From positions 20,743,332 through 20,807,331 of the forward strand of contig CM040746.1 in NCBI GenBank assembly GCA_022829145.1: a stretch of DNA of 64,000 bases. Reading direction: 5' to 3'. The notes beneath the pieces were generated by a model. That model was not told the origin of the DNA. It did no database searches and saw nothing but the letters and a program-made list of their open reading frames with translations. The first letter of the stretch is position 1. Each line of letters opens with the position of its first letter. The position numbers and the translations under genes are program-made. This document shows positions 26,493 through 38,745 of the stretch, piece by piece. The DNA is from Albula goreensis. Its lineage: Eukaryota; Chordata; Actinopteri; Albuliformes; Albulidae.

Positions 26493-29400
26493 CTCTGCGG
26501 ACCAATATGGCTGCCGTCATGCTAGGGGGAACACAGGAATTGGTTGCTATGCCAACGCAGACAGGGTGCCGCATTTCAATGCACATTTCTACAGCAGGCC
26601 TCAAACCATCAAGTGACTTTCACAAAAACAGAGCTGTTCGATTTTATCACATCAGAAAAATGTGACAGGCCTCCTCTCTTCTGTGCATTTTCTCCTCTGT
26701 AGCTCATCTTGTTGAATGTTGCTGACACCTCAAGGTGAAATGTTACACATTTGGGATTTAAGATAATTCACTAAGACAAGAAAAGATTTGAATCGACTGG
26801 CCAATTTGGTGATTTTGTCACCTGATTTGGAGATTTTATAGCCTCCTAATAATGTTTGGTAGATTTCCCTTGATCTTGTTACAAAGTGGTCTAAATATGT
26901 ATGTTTATCAGATTTCCAAACATGAAACTGAAAACACTGAAAAAAAGAAGAAAGCTGCATTTTCTAATGGACAAGTGTTGGCTCTACCAAAAGTTCTTCT
27001 CTCAAACTGTAACTTTTGACTTGTTGCTCTGAAGGCTTAACAATATGAGTACTGCAATGAATTCATACCTCCTCAGTTTAATCAATGAGGAAAAATGCAT
27101 GTGTATGTCAAAATGAAAACAGGAATGGTTGACTTCTTGCAACAGAGCGCTTCCTGTGATGAAAATGTATGAGGGGTGTTTTTCAGAGCCTTTAGCTCTG
27201 TTGTAGATGTCTCTCCACCAAGCCCTCTCTTCTCAGCTGCTGCCATTCATGAAATATGCTTTTAAACAGAGAGGCACAGCTATTTCACAGCACAGCGACT
27301 CCAGCGCCTTGTACATTGTGTCTTACATTGTGGAAATATTTGTTTACAAGGTTCAGTGCGGTTTAATTTTCTTGTGATCAACTTTTTTCTTTTCCCTCCC
27401 CACCCTCCCTCCCTCATATCCTGATACAGCTGATTTGCAGCTTTTTCTCCAGCTATTTACTCACATTGGATAATTACTGGAGTATTGGTTTGAGGGAAGG
27501 GAATAGGGGTGTTTCACATTGCAGTACCATGACTGCTAACAGAGGCTAAACCCCCACCGCCCACCTCAGTTGCCTTTTACACTTTGTGTAGTGTTGGTTC
27601 CATGAGAGCAGTGCATCTGATGGAGAGACAGAGATATATAATTGGATGATACAAAGGAAGGTGGTAATGATTACTATCATCAGTAATTTACAGATTTTAA
27701 CTTATTTTCTACAACTTATATTAAAAAAATGGTACATGCAAAATGTACTTTATTTGTGATCCTCCCATTGAGTCTTCTGATTGGGCTGTCCAGTGGCAGT
27801 GTTGAGTGAGGCATTCTGGTGCAGCTCGAATATGGTGTAAGGAGTCTGTTATTTCTTCTTCATAGGCTTTACTACTGCTCGTCATGCAGTCTGGAATGAA
27901 CCATTTCACCTCTCTAATGCAATTCATAAGCAGACAGAGAGCCCTGGGCAAAACTATATCAACCCATACTGGATTTCATTCCTCTTAGGGGAATCAGAAT
28001 CTAATTCATTTTAGGTGCATCTGTACAAATTCAAAATGTGGCTCTCATTAATTCACTATCACAAAAATTTTTCAAGTGTAAGAAACCTTGTCTGTGTATC
28101 TGTGACCTAATGTGCCCTTTGCAGTTTTTTCCCCTTTTTCACAGTTATGGATTGAAATGTGCAGGTGCGGCATTTCCAATTTCTGGGCTCTATGCCCAGG
28201 GATACTAGCTGCGAAATGGCTCAGGCATCACCTGTGAAGTCAACACATGGCATGATTTCACCACACGTGATATATTAAAATATGTTCAGCAAGGATAATG
28301 TCAGCAAAGTCATACTTCAGCACAACCAGGGCTGTTTTCCAAATGGTCATCTGTGTTTATTCAAATGTACCTAATCAGAACTGGGAATTCATCTGAACCT
28401 TTCTTGAGTGTTTGAACACAAACATCAGGGAAAGTGCTGAGTCAGTGAGCCCAAGCACAGACCTCAGACTATGGCCTGTATGAAGGCCAATATGTAAAAT
28501 CTGAGCAGGTCCAGCCATGCCATTGTGCTTGTGGACTTGTTGTCCAACTGTTCTATTTAACTAGTCAAATATTTTATTTAATAGCATGTAAGTAACAGTG
28601 GCAGAGCGCATAACTTTTCTGTCATTAGTTGTTTCAATAACTTTGTGTTTTGGTTTTTAATAGGTGCCCTTTGACTCAATTTGCATTCAGAACTCAGTAC
28701 ATTTTATATGCTAAATGTGTTTATCTAATGAAATAGATGCATGAATATATCATCACTGTTGGAGGACATTAAGCACTCATTAATATGTGCTCTGATTTCT
28801 ACCTACTGTGGTTCATTCCCTGACAGAAGACAAAATACTGTAAAGTGAAATAATGTGGTTGTACGTAGCAGATGCATGTAGGAAACGACTGATAAACTTT
28901 CATCAAACCAAAGAACACACATATCGTTAAATGTCATTAATGCAAATGACTACCATGCAAGAGCTGAATGCAACCAGAAAGAAATTGCTTGGATGAAACA
29001 TTAAGCACCACCAAATGCTTGGGGCGGGTAATATTTGCATTAAAATCGGAATGGATTATTTCGTTTCATAAGCGAACCGATCTGAGCTTAGCTTCGAGGG
29101 GACTTTTTGGCTGGCATGGGGAGAAGGTTTTGGAGAATCCAACAGGCGTAGGGAGAGAATTTGGATGGAGTACAATAAAGCAAACATTAATAAAGAAAGG
29201 AAAAGAACATGACGCTAATTCAAAGTAAAGTAATTTAGCGTAAATTGGCTCAAAAGAGGCTGCCATGAGAGAATATGAGAATGTGCTGGCGTATCTTGTC
29301 TGAAGCGCACATGCGCTTGTGGGCATTTTATTTTATAATTGTTCACTTGAGATTGGTGATGGCTTTAGCTATTAATTTTATTTATCATTTTCCCTGTGTA

Positions 29401-31099
29401 TTATCCCATTAAGGTATTGCAGGCAATGTTAAACCAGCACGCCAAGTCCATGTCACTGACAATTTGTCATGCAATTTGAAAGACTGTAATGTCTAGAGCC
29501 ATGACCTCTCCATATTTTTAAAACATTGATACCATAATCTGAAACAAATTGTATTGGCTAATGTACAAAATAAGACTTGTTGGAGGGAGAGAAGATGCTA
29601 AAAACTCATTATTTTGTTTTGAAAAACACTTACAATCATTAGAAAATAGAATGGTGAAATTCTAAAAATAATAAGACTGTAGAAAAATATTAATTCAGAA
29701 GTATTTTAGCAATATCCAGCAGCATTTTACTGAAGAAAATGTCTTGACCTGATACAACATGTCAATGGAGCTTCAGAGATGACTTTGACCCAGTAGCTGA
29801 TTCAACACTTAGAGGATCAAGTGTTTCATGTCCGGACCCAATCAGACACTATTATTAACTGATAAAGATCTGGTTGGGAACAAAGAAAATAAATACATGG
29901 ACTGCCAGATGGCATTGATGTACACCAAACGTTTCTATGCTGTAATCTTTCTCTCAAGTCTTTTTTAGGTAATGTTCCAATTATGGCCTAGCTGTAGCTT
30001 AGGAAGACAGTATATACATTTTTAGAAAGAATATTTTATACAGGAAAAACTTTAGAATATAATTATTTTTTGGTAGCTCACTGAAAATGCAATCGCTTAG
30101 ACATTTCTTTCCCTTGCGCTTACAACCAGGTAAAAAAAAATTTGCTTCGGTCTGGGAATATGAAGCCAAGAAGGAAATAAAATAATGAAGGTAATTTAGG
30201 GTTTTGCAAAATCATATTTAATATGGATGCCATCTTTGTGCAGAAAATGGTTTAGTTCATCCAGGACAACATTGCGCATATGTGATGAGAGCCTACATCT
30301 CATTGGGATGTCTAAACATGCTGTCCAAAATGTACACATTCAAATGGAAATGTCTCAGTTACAACACATTTCTTATTTCTTTCTTACATTTTATCATCAG
30401 TAGCCTGGTGCTAGTCTGAGTATCTTACTGTATATGTACACACATTTTACTGGTATTTCAGTGTTAAATCTCTCAAATGAGCCAGTGATTATTAATTCTG
30501 CAAAGGTATCACTGACAAATTAGCTCTGTTTTAATGAACAAAATGTGCTAAACCGAACGGCTCACTGAACGTTTCATAATTGTTTATGTCAAAAGGAGGT
30601 TGCTGTGCCTTTCATCTTTGCTTGAATGCATGATTCTACAAATAACAAAGCAGAAAAATCACTGAAATTATGGGACCTGCATTGTAGCAAAGGAATAATT
30701 TGCTTTATTTATGTGTCTGCCACAAAGAAGTGTTGACATACAGTGCACCATACTGCAGTCTAATTGCCTTGGCTGCAAAAGTCAATGGTAGTGAGTTTCC
30801 TGGTTTCAGCCACATAGTGTAGCAGGCTCAGAGCCTGACCTATTTGGTCACTGTAAGGGGGCAAGGTCTGTTTGCATCTTTGATGTCCTGCGCATACTGC
30901 AGCCACTGCCATGAATATGGACCTGGGCTAATCCCTGCCATTAGGTCAGCCAAGGAGTTTCTGTTCAAAGTAGTCTGTGCTCAGTCCATAACAACTCTCT
31001 CACTCAGGGTGACATATTCTTACTCATATGGTTTTACATACATTTACAGTTATGCAAATGCATAATATGGTGTATTATGTGTCTGTAGAAGTGAGAATT
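26493..31099. other. Unannotated intron sequence
   Basis: Mostly unique AT-rich sequence. A block at about 28960-29330 is open on both strands for 86 codons (28968-29228 plus, 29066-29326 minus) and contains several CpGs. Neither frame resembles a known protein, and both lack exon-like boundaries. No repeat with clear ends. Confidence 0.45.
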
Positions 31100-31325
31100 T
31101 AAACATAATTTCTACAACAAGTACTGTAAAACCGAGTATGCAAGTTTTACTCAGATGGTTTGAGGAAAGCAATTGCTTTGAATCGTTTGAATAGGGAAAC
31201 TTAATCAATTCAAGTTTCCAAAGGTCTTTAATACTGATAACTTAAACTAATAAAGTTTCCTACTCAGGTGGTTAAATGCAGTAGGTTTGCTCAAACTGTT
31301 TGAGTAAACTGAACTTGTTGGGGTT
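31100..31325. repeat. Possible dispersed element with internal repeats
   Basis: The block contains two similar units, TTACTCAGATGGTTTGAG near 31147 and CTACTCAGGTGGTTAAA near 31260, related AAACTTAATCAATTCAAG sequence between them, and the inverted repeat CTCAAACTGTTTGAG at 31290-31304. The pattern suggests a non-autonomous element or a decayed tandem repeat. I could not find target duplications or complete terminal inverted repeats, so the boundaries are approximate. Confidence 0.35.
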
Positions 31326-34300
31326 TTCATTGAGCTTTGCCCCATTTTAAAAATACTGCACATCAAGTGAGTAGTACTTCTCAATGCATCAGCTTTGCAG
31401 ATATGCTATGATACGCTTTTGCTCCAGTAAGGCACTCCATTAAATTATGAAAAAACTTTAAAGGCTGCTTTAGTCTGCATATTATTTAGGTGTTGGAGAT
31501 ATATGCATTATTTATGGATTTAGTGATATGTAGTTGCCTTCAGTATGGATTGTCCTTAGGCATCTTATAAATCTATATAAAAGTATTAACTGATGGGTTT
31601 AGGATTTTATCATCTAGCATACACCTTCAGATGCTGAAGACATGTTTTGGAAGGAAAATTGTTGTTAATCATGGTTTTCATAACACAATTAAAGTTAGCC
31701 TTACATTTCCATCTTGAACCTTGAATCTTATTAAATTAACAATGAGGTCCAAAAAGTCATGCAGCAACTTAAGCTAATTCAACCACCAACATATAAAATA
31801 ATACTCATGAACTTGCAGGATCCCAGTCTCGCAAACTGTTATCTTTCCTTTGTACGTATTAGAGGTAGATGTGCGCAGTTGAAACTGTAATAATGGTAAT
31901 CAGCAGTGTTCTGAGTAGACAGAAAATGCACTTCTCACTGCAGCGATTTGTCTTATGACCCAGAATTGAATCCTAAGTGCAAAAGCATAGACTGTGGCTT
32001 GAAGTTTTGCATGATATAACACAATTTGCCATGATGTTGCACAAAGAATGAGCATTTCAGACAGCCAAGTATGCAGGGTGAGGAAAAACTGTTCTGGTCT
32101 ATCAGTTGCATCTGTAGTCTGTGCTGTAGCTAAATATAATTTTTAGACTTAAAGTAAAGGATTCCTGAATTTTATTAGTAATTGTAGAATACTAATTTGA
32201 TATGTCTGCTATTTAGATCTAAACAAGCCTTGTGACTACAAAGAAAACAGGCCTTGCAACTCCATTTCTTCATTATTACTTAGACTAAAGATCTTTTGCT
32301 GCTTGCTGGGCTACCTAATGATAACTGGTAAGGTGGTAGCACAAAATAATTTAAAAAAAAAACACTTTGTATTTGACACATTTCTGAGAGTTATTTTGTG
32401 CAGAGCATTTTCAACAGAATAATATGACATTGGATTAAACATGACAAGTGATTAAAACATGTTACCTGCCTGCTGTCCATGCGATCAAGTTCTCTGTCAT
32501 TGCTTCTGTGAGATTTTACAGCCCTCGCTGGTATGACTTCAGTGTTGGATGGAATTGTATGTTACTAACAGTAAGATTGGACAAGTTCCTCCAGTAAAAT
32601 AAATAACTGTCATTGTATTTGACTATTGATCAAAGTCAAAATGACAAATGGCTAATGACATTGTGCACCATTGAGAAGATAGAAATAAGGGGAACAGGAA
32701 ATGCTTTTGGACCTGAGGGTCGGAGCTACTCATGAGCAGGGTCGTAGCCCGAGTGCTTTGTCACTACTAAATTTTCAGAATGTTTCAGTAGAATGAATTT
32801 TCAGACAGCATGAATGGGCTTAGGAGGTTTTTGTGTTGTGGCAAGTTGTATAATGGTACAGACATTTGATCTTGGGCTTGGTGTACAAGGGGGCAGTGCC
32901 ATACCTCACAATTTTGAGTGTGGTGAACCCCCACCAGACTGCTAGAAGAGGAAGAGAAATACAGAAGAAAGGGAACTAGGCATGATGGGGAGGAGGAGGT
33001 ATGCCGGAAGCAGTGTGTGTGATGGGTGATAAGGTACGTGGCAATTTAATGTCTGCAGAGAAAACTGGATTGGATAGATAGTGGTATTTGAATGAGGGAT
33101 TGACAATACTTCTCCCAAACTTTTGTTTTAACAAACTCTATTTGTGAGCTAGGACTGTTTCTTTTCTTGTTTCATCCATAATGTCATACTCAGCACCTTA
33201 CATGTGATATGCATATGCTTTGATATATTTGAAATCAAAGGCATGGTACTGCTGCAGTAACCTTGAACAAAGCCCACTGCCTGAATTATGACAGTAATAA
33301 CTCAGTGACATAAGCCATTACTGAATATATGTTACATGTCAGAGTGGGGAATATTGTAAATCTCCTTTGATTTAAAGAGAAGTTCTGAAAAGTGGTCATC
33401 ATGGAAAACATAGAGATTCATTTTTGCAGCACACACTTTTGGTACATTTGAATTAAATTTATCTTGTCAAGAACTAGGTAAACTCCTTGCAAATACTTGT
33501 ATGTATTGAATTTTGTTAAATTTAACTATTTTTGGAGGGCACATTCACAGTATATAATTAAAAAACAAATTGGCAGCTGTACTACTTTGTGGTGCCTGCA
33601 CACTCATGCACCATGTGCTTTAAACACTGTGGGTGTCTTTAACATCTTTTAACAGAGCGTATGCCGCTGGATTATGGGTCAGAAAGTGACCATATGTTGC
33701 TGTTGGTCTTTTGAGGACGGTCCAGTCTAACACTCTGTTGGAGCTCCATGGGAGACATCAGAGAGATTAGGCCTCTGTCAATGTTTGTTTTTGAGCTGAC
33801 ATTTATTGCTGATGCTGATAAATGAGTTTGTGAGAAAGACAGGAAATACAGGAATTGGTGATGGGTAAATGGATGAGGAGGCCCCAATTAAGAATACTAA
33901 ACATGTACATGTGTGCACATCTGTTATTAAAAAAAACATGATTTGTACCAAGGTATTTAGGTCATTAACTCCACCTGAGGACTTCCAGTGTTCCAGAGCA
34001 ACCTGGCAAAAACACTGATGCATTCCAGTCTTAGCTCTGGCTCTTTGAATTTCCAGCTACAGACATGTCATTTTTCAAGACTGAATGAATGTCTGATTTT
34101 TCACTCAAAAGTAAAAAATACTTGTGGAAATGGCATGTCAGCCATTTTAATATTGTTGCAGCAGCCTTGCCAGAAGATGTGTTACACTAGTATTTGCCTT
34201 GCCTGTTTATTACTTGATCACTTTTCAAGCACTGTTAGCTAGCTAGCAAGCTATCTCCTTGCTTGTGTTTGATCCACAATCTTCCTTACTTCTAATCTGC

Positions 34301-37300
34301 TGCAGGAGTAGCAGTTTAAAATCATTGATACCATTCAAACTTGTATTATTATTATATAATGCATGTTCCCTTTTTGCACTTTAGAACTGCAAGTTTTTGT
34401 TTTTTGTGCTTTTCACTTCAGAGCCACCATGCAAATCCAGTTGTAGTGCTCCACACAGATCGCTTATTGAATAAAATAGTGTGTTCCATCTCAAATACAC
34501 TTTGCCAGATTATAGTCTGGTAATTGTTCAAAATGCAATTCACGTTGGTTTTGCTGTGATTACATGGAAAATGATGTGCAAGCTGGAGCCAGAAGAGAAA
34601 AGTGGACGAAGCATTGGAAATGTCTGCTGCACACACGTTCCTTGCTAATGACAGAATGATGACCTGTCTCCATCTGTCACTCAATCAGCCACCACCAGCT
34701 GAAACAACCCCATTATAAGCCAGCCTGTGCCTCACCCCATGTATTGCCTTTCAGAAACGTTTTATTGTTGGTTAAACAGTCCAAAATGTGAAGATGGTTA
34801 AAGAAGTTGAACATATTTTGATCTTTCATTTTTTCAGAGCAAACATGTTCAAATGGAAATGCACATCTATGTCAAATTCCTAATTGACTTGATTTCCACC
34901 CATTCCCACAGGTGTGAATGGCTATTCATATAGGGTGTTTGCCTCAGGTTTGTGTTAAAACAAGGTTGGATCTTGCTGCCGGCTTTGGCCCCCAGCCCTT
35001 CTCACCCTCGCCCATATGGCGAGCAGGGTGTCCTGTTCAGGATCTGGCTGCTTCCCCCTCAGTCTGACACGCTGCGGATCTGCCAAGGGTAGCATCTTGG
35101 CAGACAGACTTTGATGCTGTATCCTTCTCCATAGAGGGTCATATAAGCACCCAGCTTTATAGGTACAGTCTCTGACTAGACATCTGTAAAGACAAGGCTT
35201 TTAGGCCCTGTTGATTCAAACCCACTAATGCATTGCACTGAATGGCAGGGAGAAGACCCAGCAACAGACCTGTAATTAAGTTGAGGGAATATTTGCATAC
35301 CACATGCATCTGGATTTTTTCCAACTCTGTTTGTAATAGATGATGTGTAATAGTGGTTTTTTTGTCATGAAATGTGTCCTCCATTTTTGCCATGCTGTTT
35401 CTGTCAGAAAGGGATAAATTAGGTTTCCTCTCTTGGAAGCATGGAATTATTTTTCTGGGTGCTTGCATTAATGCATAGCTTTGGAATTGCCTTTATAACA
35501 GTGGTATTTATAAAACCATCTGCTTCTGACTATCTCCCACTAGGTTCTCCTTCTTTTTTCCATTGGCTTTTCACAAGAAAAACTTTCAATGTCCTGCCAT
35601 TATTCTTTGGCACATTGTATGCTCACCCTTGGCATCTCCTTCGGTGCTTTTTTATGTTCTTAACAACAGGGGAATCCTGAAATGAAATATTTTGGTGTGC
35701 ACCCTGTCATCCAATTTTCATTTTATTGCTGTCTTATCTTTCTAATGGAGAACATTATGGGGAAAGGAATAAAATTGGAAGGTAGGTGGGGGGGGGGGTG
35801 GTGGAGTGTCTTGCATTTTTGGTTTCACAGAACCCATACTAATGAGCTCAGTGAACAATGATGCAATGCTGTGCCTCGTTACCACACAGACATTTGATCT
35901 CAGATGAGCCCCTTTTTGAAATCAAATGACTTGGAAATGAGAATCCTTGCTGAGATTCAACCATTAGGATATATGATTGCCCCAGCCACTTGCCTTTGGT
36001 GCATAGAAGATTTGTTCAATGCAATATTTAGTACAGCCTGCACTGTAAAACTGAACCTTTTTTTACAAACTGGTCCTTAACACCTTGATTGAAGCAACCC
36101 TGCCTGTGTGTAATATAAAGATGTAGGACATAATGAGGATATAATAAGCTGTATCTGCCCGTCTAACCTAAGTGGTAGTGATGCTACCTTTAGCGTACAG
36201 ACTGACATGTAGTGTTATAAGGAAGGATATCTCTCATATTGTGACTCTTAAGTTTGTTTTATTTGGATTAATTAACTAGGATAATATGAAAGCATGTTAA
36301 AATGTTATAAGATATATATCATACTGATGTGTTGGCAGGGTAAGGGTGTCTTGTGGATGCTTCTATAAGTGCTTCAGTGCTATTCCAGTGTTTTCTCAAA
36401 GCATCAATGTTCTTGAAAATTGTTAAGTTTCAGAATTAGTAACTGAAACAGTGTCGTTACTCTGTCTTTCCCTTAGCAAGACCCAGCACGCTTTTGCCTT
36501 CCAGGTCTGGCTAAGTGGCATAGCCCCCACTGGAGTCAAAGTTAGGAACTTTGGTGAAGATTTGAGTTCTTCATTTCAGGGATAATACAGTGGATGCAGA
36601 GCATTGAAAATTCAATATTTCGGTTTTCAGAGAATCCAACTGTCAGTCAGAGGCAGTCTGATGCAATTTCTTAGTTATCCTTAAACAGATGTATAGGTGT
36701 CTATGTACAGTATGTATATGTAACATTTATATAATTTACTTTCAACAGAACAAGATGTTCTATACCAGCTTTAGGAAGTATTTTCAGAGATGACATCTTA
36801 AAAACAAACATAAATTATTCCATTTTCGGGTAATTGTGTCAGAGTTTGAAGAATAGAGGGGGTACATTCAAGATTGTAATTACATGCATGTATCGAGCTT
36901 AATAATGAGTCAAAAACAAATGTGTGACTCATCAGTACTGTTTGTGAGTATCACCAACGTCTCTCACACACGCAGCTGGGAAAGTCATCCATGTCATTCC
37001 ACACATTTTTGCTGAGTGGGAAAAGAATTCATGCTATTTCCTTGAGGATGGTGTGAAGTTGTTGGACAGACTTCTTAATAAAAGGGGTCAACATTCCGAC
37101 TTTTGTAAATTCACATAGGATTAGGGTTGGATTTGGGATTAAGTGTAGGGTTTAATGACACATTTGAGGCTTGGGTATGGGTTATGGTCAGGCTGAGAAC
37201 TAGGTTTATTCAGCTAACTTGAGCAAATACGGAAACTGTCAAATCATGTCTCAGATGAATAAGCTTGCAGTAGTAAGACCTAAATACCTTGTGATTGCTT

Positions 37301-38155
37301 GCAGTATTCCTCAGCAGCTGCGATATAATTACAGTCCTTAACCATACCCCAGCATTTTACATTTGCTACCTGAGGACAGGGGCTGTGTTATGATTCAGTA
37401 AAAGACTGGCTGAATATTCTACATTGCTTGACCAATCTGCATTTCGGCTGGTTTAGATGCTGAATCTCTGTGGTGTGATTTTAATAACAGTGTGCTCACT
37501 GTGGCTGGTTAAAGCCCCTAGTATGGATTTGAAGTGTTTAAACAGTATCATGGCTTACTTTCATAATGGTCTGTTAGGAAGTGTGATGTTGCATTGGAGT
37601 TTACAATGGGAATTAGTCCAAAGTGCAATCTTCTCCTTATTGTTGCATCTGTTATCCAGAACAACTGCTGCATTGTGATTTTAATATGCAAACTGTTTTG
37701 TAATTGGTTCTGCTTTATTTGGGTAATAAATTTGCACAGTACTCCTGGGACAAAAGCGTTCAGCTTGTCTGGAGGATACCCTCCCCCTTTTCCATGACCG
37801 TTTGAAGTACATTTTGTCCCAAAATTATTGATAAACTATTATTGCTTACTGTGGCTGTGATTCACCAGATATGGAAACTGAACCTCCTAAAGATTTTATA
37901 ACTGGAAATTGTCTGATTTTTTTCCGTTTATTAGTTTATCTCTTTTCCCTTTTTCTCTTGAAGACCACGGATCATCAAAAACAAATCAAGTGAAATTTTA
38001 AAAGAAGGTTTAAACTGAACAAGAAACAAAATGTTCAAGATATTAGCTCTTCTAGGTTCTCAGCCAAACAGTTATGTGTGTGTATTCCATTGGTATTTCA
38101 GAGAGAAAAAAAAAGCATTTATGTGAGCAATCGCCTTCGGGGGCTGCGCCGAATG
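31326..38155. other. Unannotated intron sequence
   Basis: Unique AT-rich sequence, including a G run at 35788-35798 and a degenerate GGATTAGGGTTGGATTTGGG stretch near 37120 that recalls telomere-like TTAGGG units but has no regular array. Minus-strand frames at 35157-35468 (103 codons) and 34418-34684 have no recognisable domain or splice pattern. Confidence 0.45.
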
Positions 38156-38396
38156 GAATGCTTTTTTTTTCAACCCCCCCTCTCCCCCCCACACACCCCA
38201 CTCGAGAAGTGTTTCTTTGTTTTCACTTATCTTCCCTCTTCCTTTTTGCTTTGGTTTGAACTCCGACATCCGTGTCCGCCCCAGGATGTCTGTCACAAAC
38301 TGCAGTCCAACGTTGTGACAATGCTTTTTTTCTTCCCGTGCCTTTTATGACCTTCTGTTTTCCTTTCTTTCTTTTTTTTCTGTTCTTTCCTTCAAG
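38156..38396 (+). promoter_or_regulatory. Pyrimidine-rich region before the second short exon
   Basis: Long C and T runs (T run at 38162-38170, C runs at 38174-38190) lead into a CTTTCTTT...CTGTTCTTTCCTTCAAG acceptor tract. CU-rich motifs such as TTCTTT and TTCCTT are typical sites for polypyrimidine-tract-binding proteins, which repress many neuronal cassette exons. This role is inferred from general knowledge and is not shown here. Confidence 0.35.
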
Positions 38397-38426
38397 GTCT
38401 GGCGCACCTGACGTTAAACAGCCAAG
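38397..38426 (+). CDS. 30-bp cassette microexon (candidate)
   Basis: Thirty bases between a very strong polypyrimidine tract ending TTCAAG and the donor CCAAG|GTATGG. One frame is stopped by TGA. In the phase shared with the neighbouring short exons (two leading bases, one trailing G) it reads L-A-H-L-T-L-N-S-Q. Splicing to the first exon makes a glycine codon at the 5' junction, and splicing to the exon 283 bp downstream makes a glycine codon at the 3' junction. The length preserves frame if skipped. The gene is not identified. Surrounding T- and C-rich sequence gives long spurious frames on both strands that overlap this exon and should not be taken as genes. Confidence 0.55.
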
Positions 38427-38709
38427 GTATGGGTCCATTATTTTTTTCTTTTGTTTTCTCCCACTTCCTCTTCTTTTCTGGAAACTTCCCTTGCTCGATT
38501 TCCCCCTTCCTTCTCCTCTTTGTATCCTCCTCCACCCACCCCCCTGCAAAAAAAAAAATTTTTTTCTCATCCCCTCTCCCTCACCAACAAACCCCTTTTC
38601 CTCTCAGTTATGTCATTTTCTCATTTGGTTGTGACCTCCCACCCATGTTGTGCTTTTTCCCCTCATACTGTTCATACCACCCTTGTCCTGTCCTCTGGCC
38701 CACCAACAG
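38427..38709 (+). other. 283-bp intron between the second and third short exons
   Basis: GT at 38427 and CAACAG at 38704-38709. It is pyrimidine-rich, with a (C)n(A)n(T)n stretch near 38540-38567. Its shortness, against introns of tens of kilobases on either side, suggests that the two exons are co-regulated. Confidence 0.45.
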
Positions 38710-38745
38710 GAGACTCTTCTCTGACCTCCACACCCTCGGCTGAAG
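38710..38745 (+). CDS. 36-bp cassette microexon (candidate)
   Basis: Thirty-six bases between CCCACCAACAG and the donor CTGAAG|GTACGA. Two of three frames contain a stop. The only open one has two leading bases and one trailing G, and reads D-S-S-L-T-S-T-P-S-A-E. This is the same phase as the exons at 1550 and 38397, which is the best single piece of evidence that the set is real. Six of eleven residues are Ser or Thr, with one Pro, as in O-glycosylated extracellular stalks or disordered linkers. A CADM (nectin-like) stalk is a possibility because that family has short phase-1 cassettes in this position, but the similarity is weak and recalled from memory. Confidence 0.55.

Larger units (their letters stand above)
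1571..38396 (+). other. Large intron of about 36.8 kb
   Basis: Runs from the GTAAGA donor after the first short exon to the TTCAAG acceptor before the second. I found no gene inside it on either strand. Listed open frames are mostly under 100 codons, in simple repeats, or without protein-like composition; the one exception in length is at 19202. It holds the microsatellites, palindromes, SINE fragments and possible conserved blocks listed separately. If further cassette exons lie within it, I have not recognised them. Confidence 0.45.

Noticed and set aside
37120..37205. Telomere-like GGATTAGGGTTGG stretch
   Set aside because: Only scattered, irregular TTAGGG-like words; not a tandem array.
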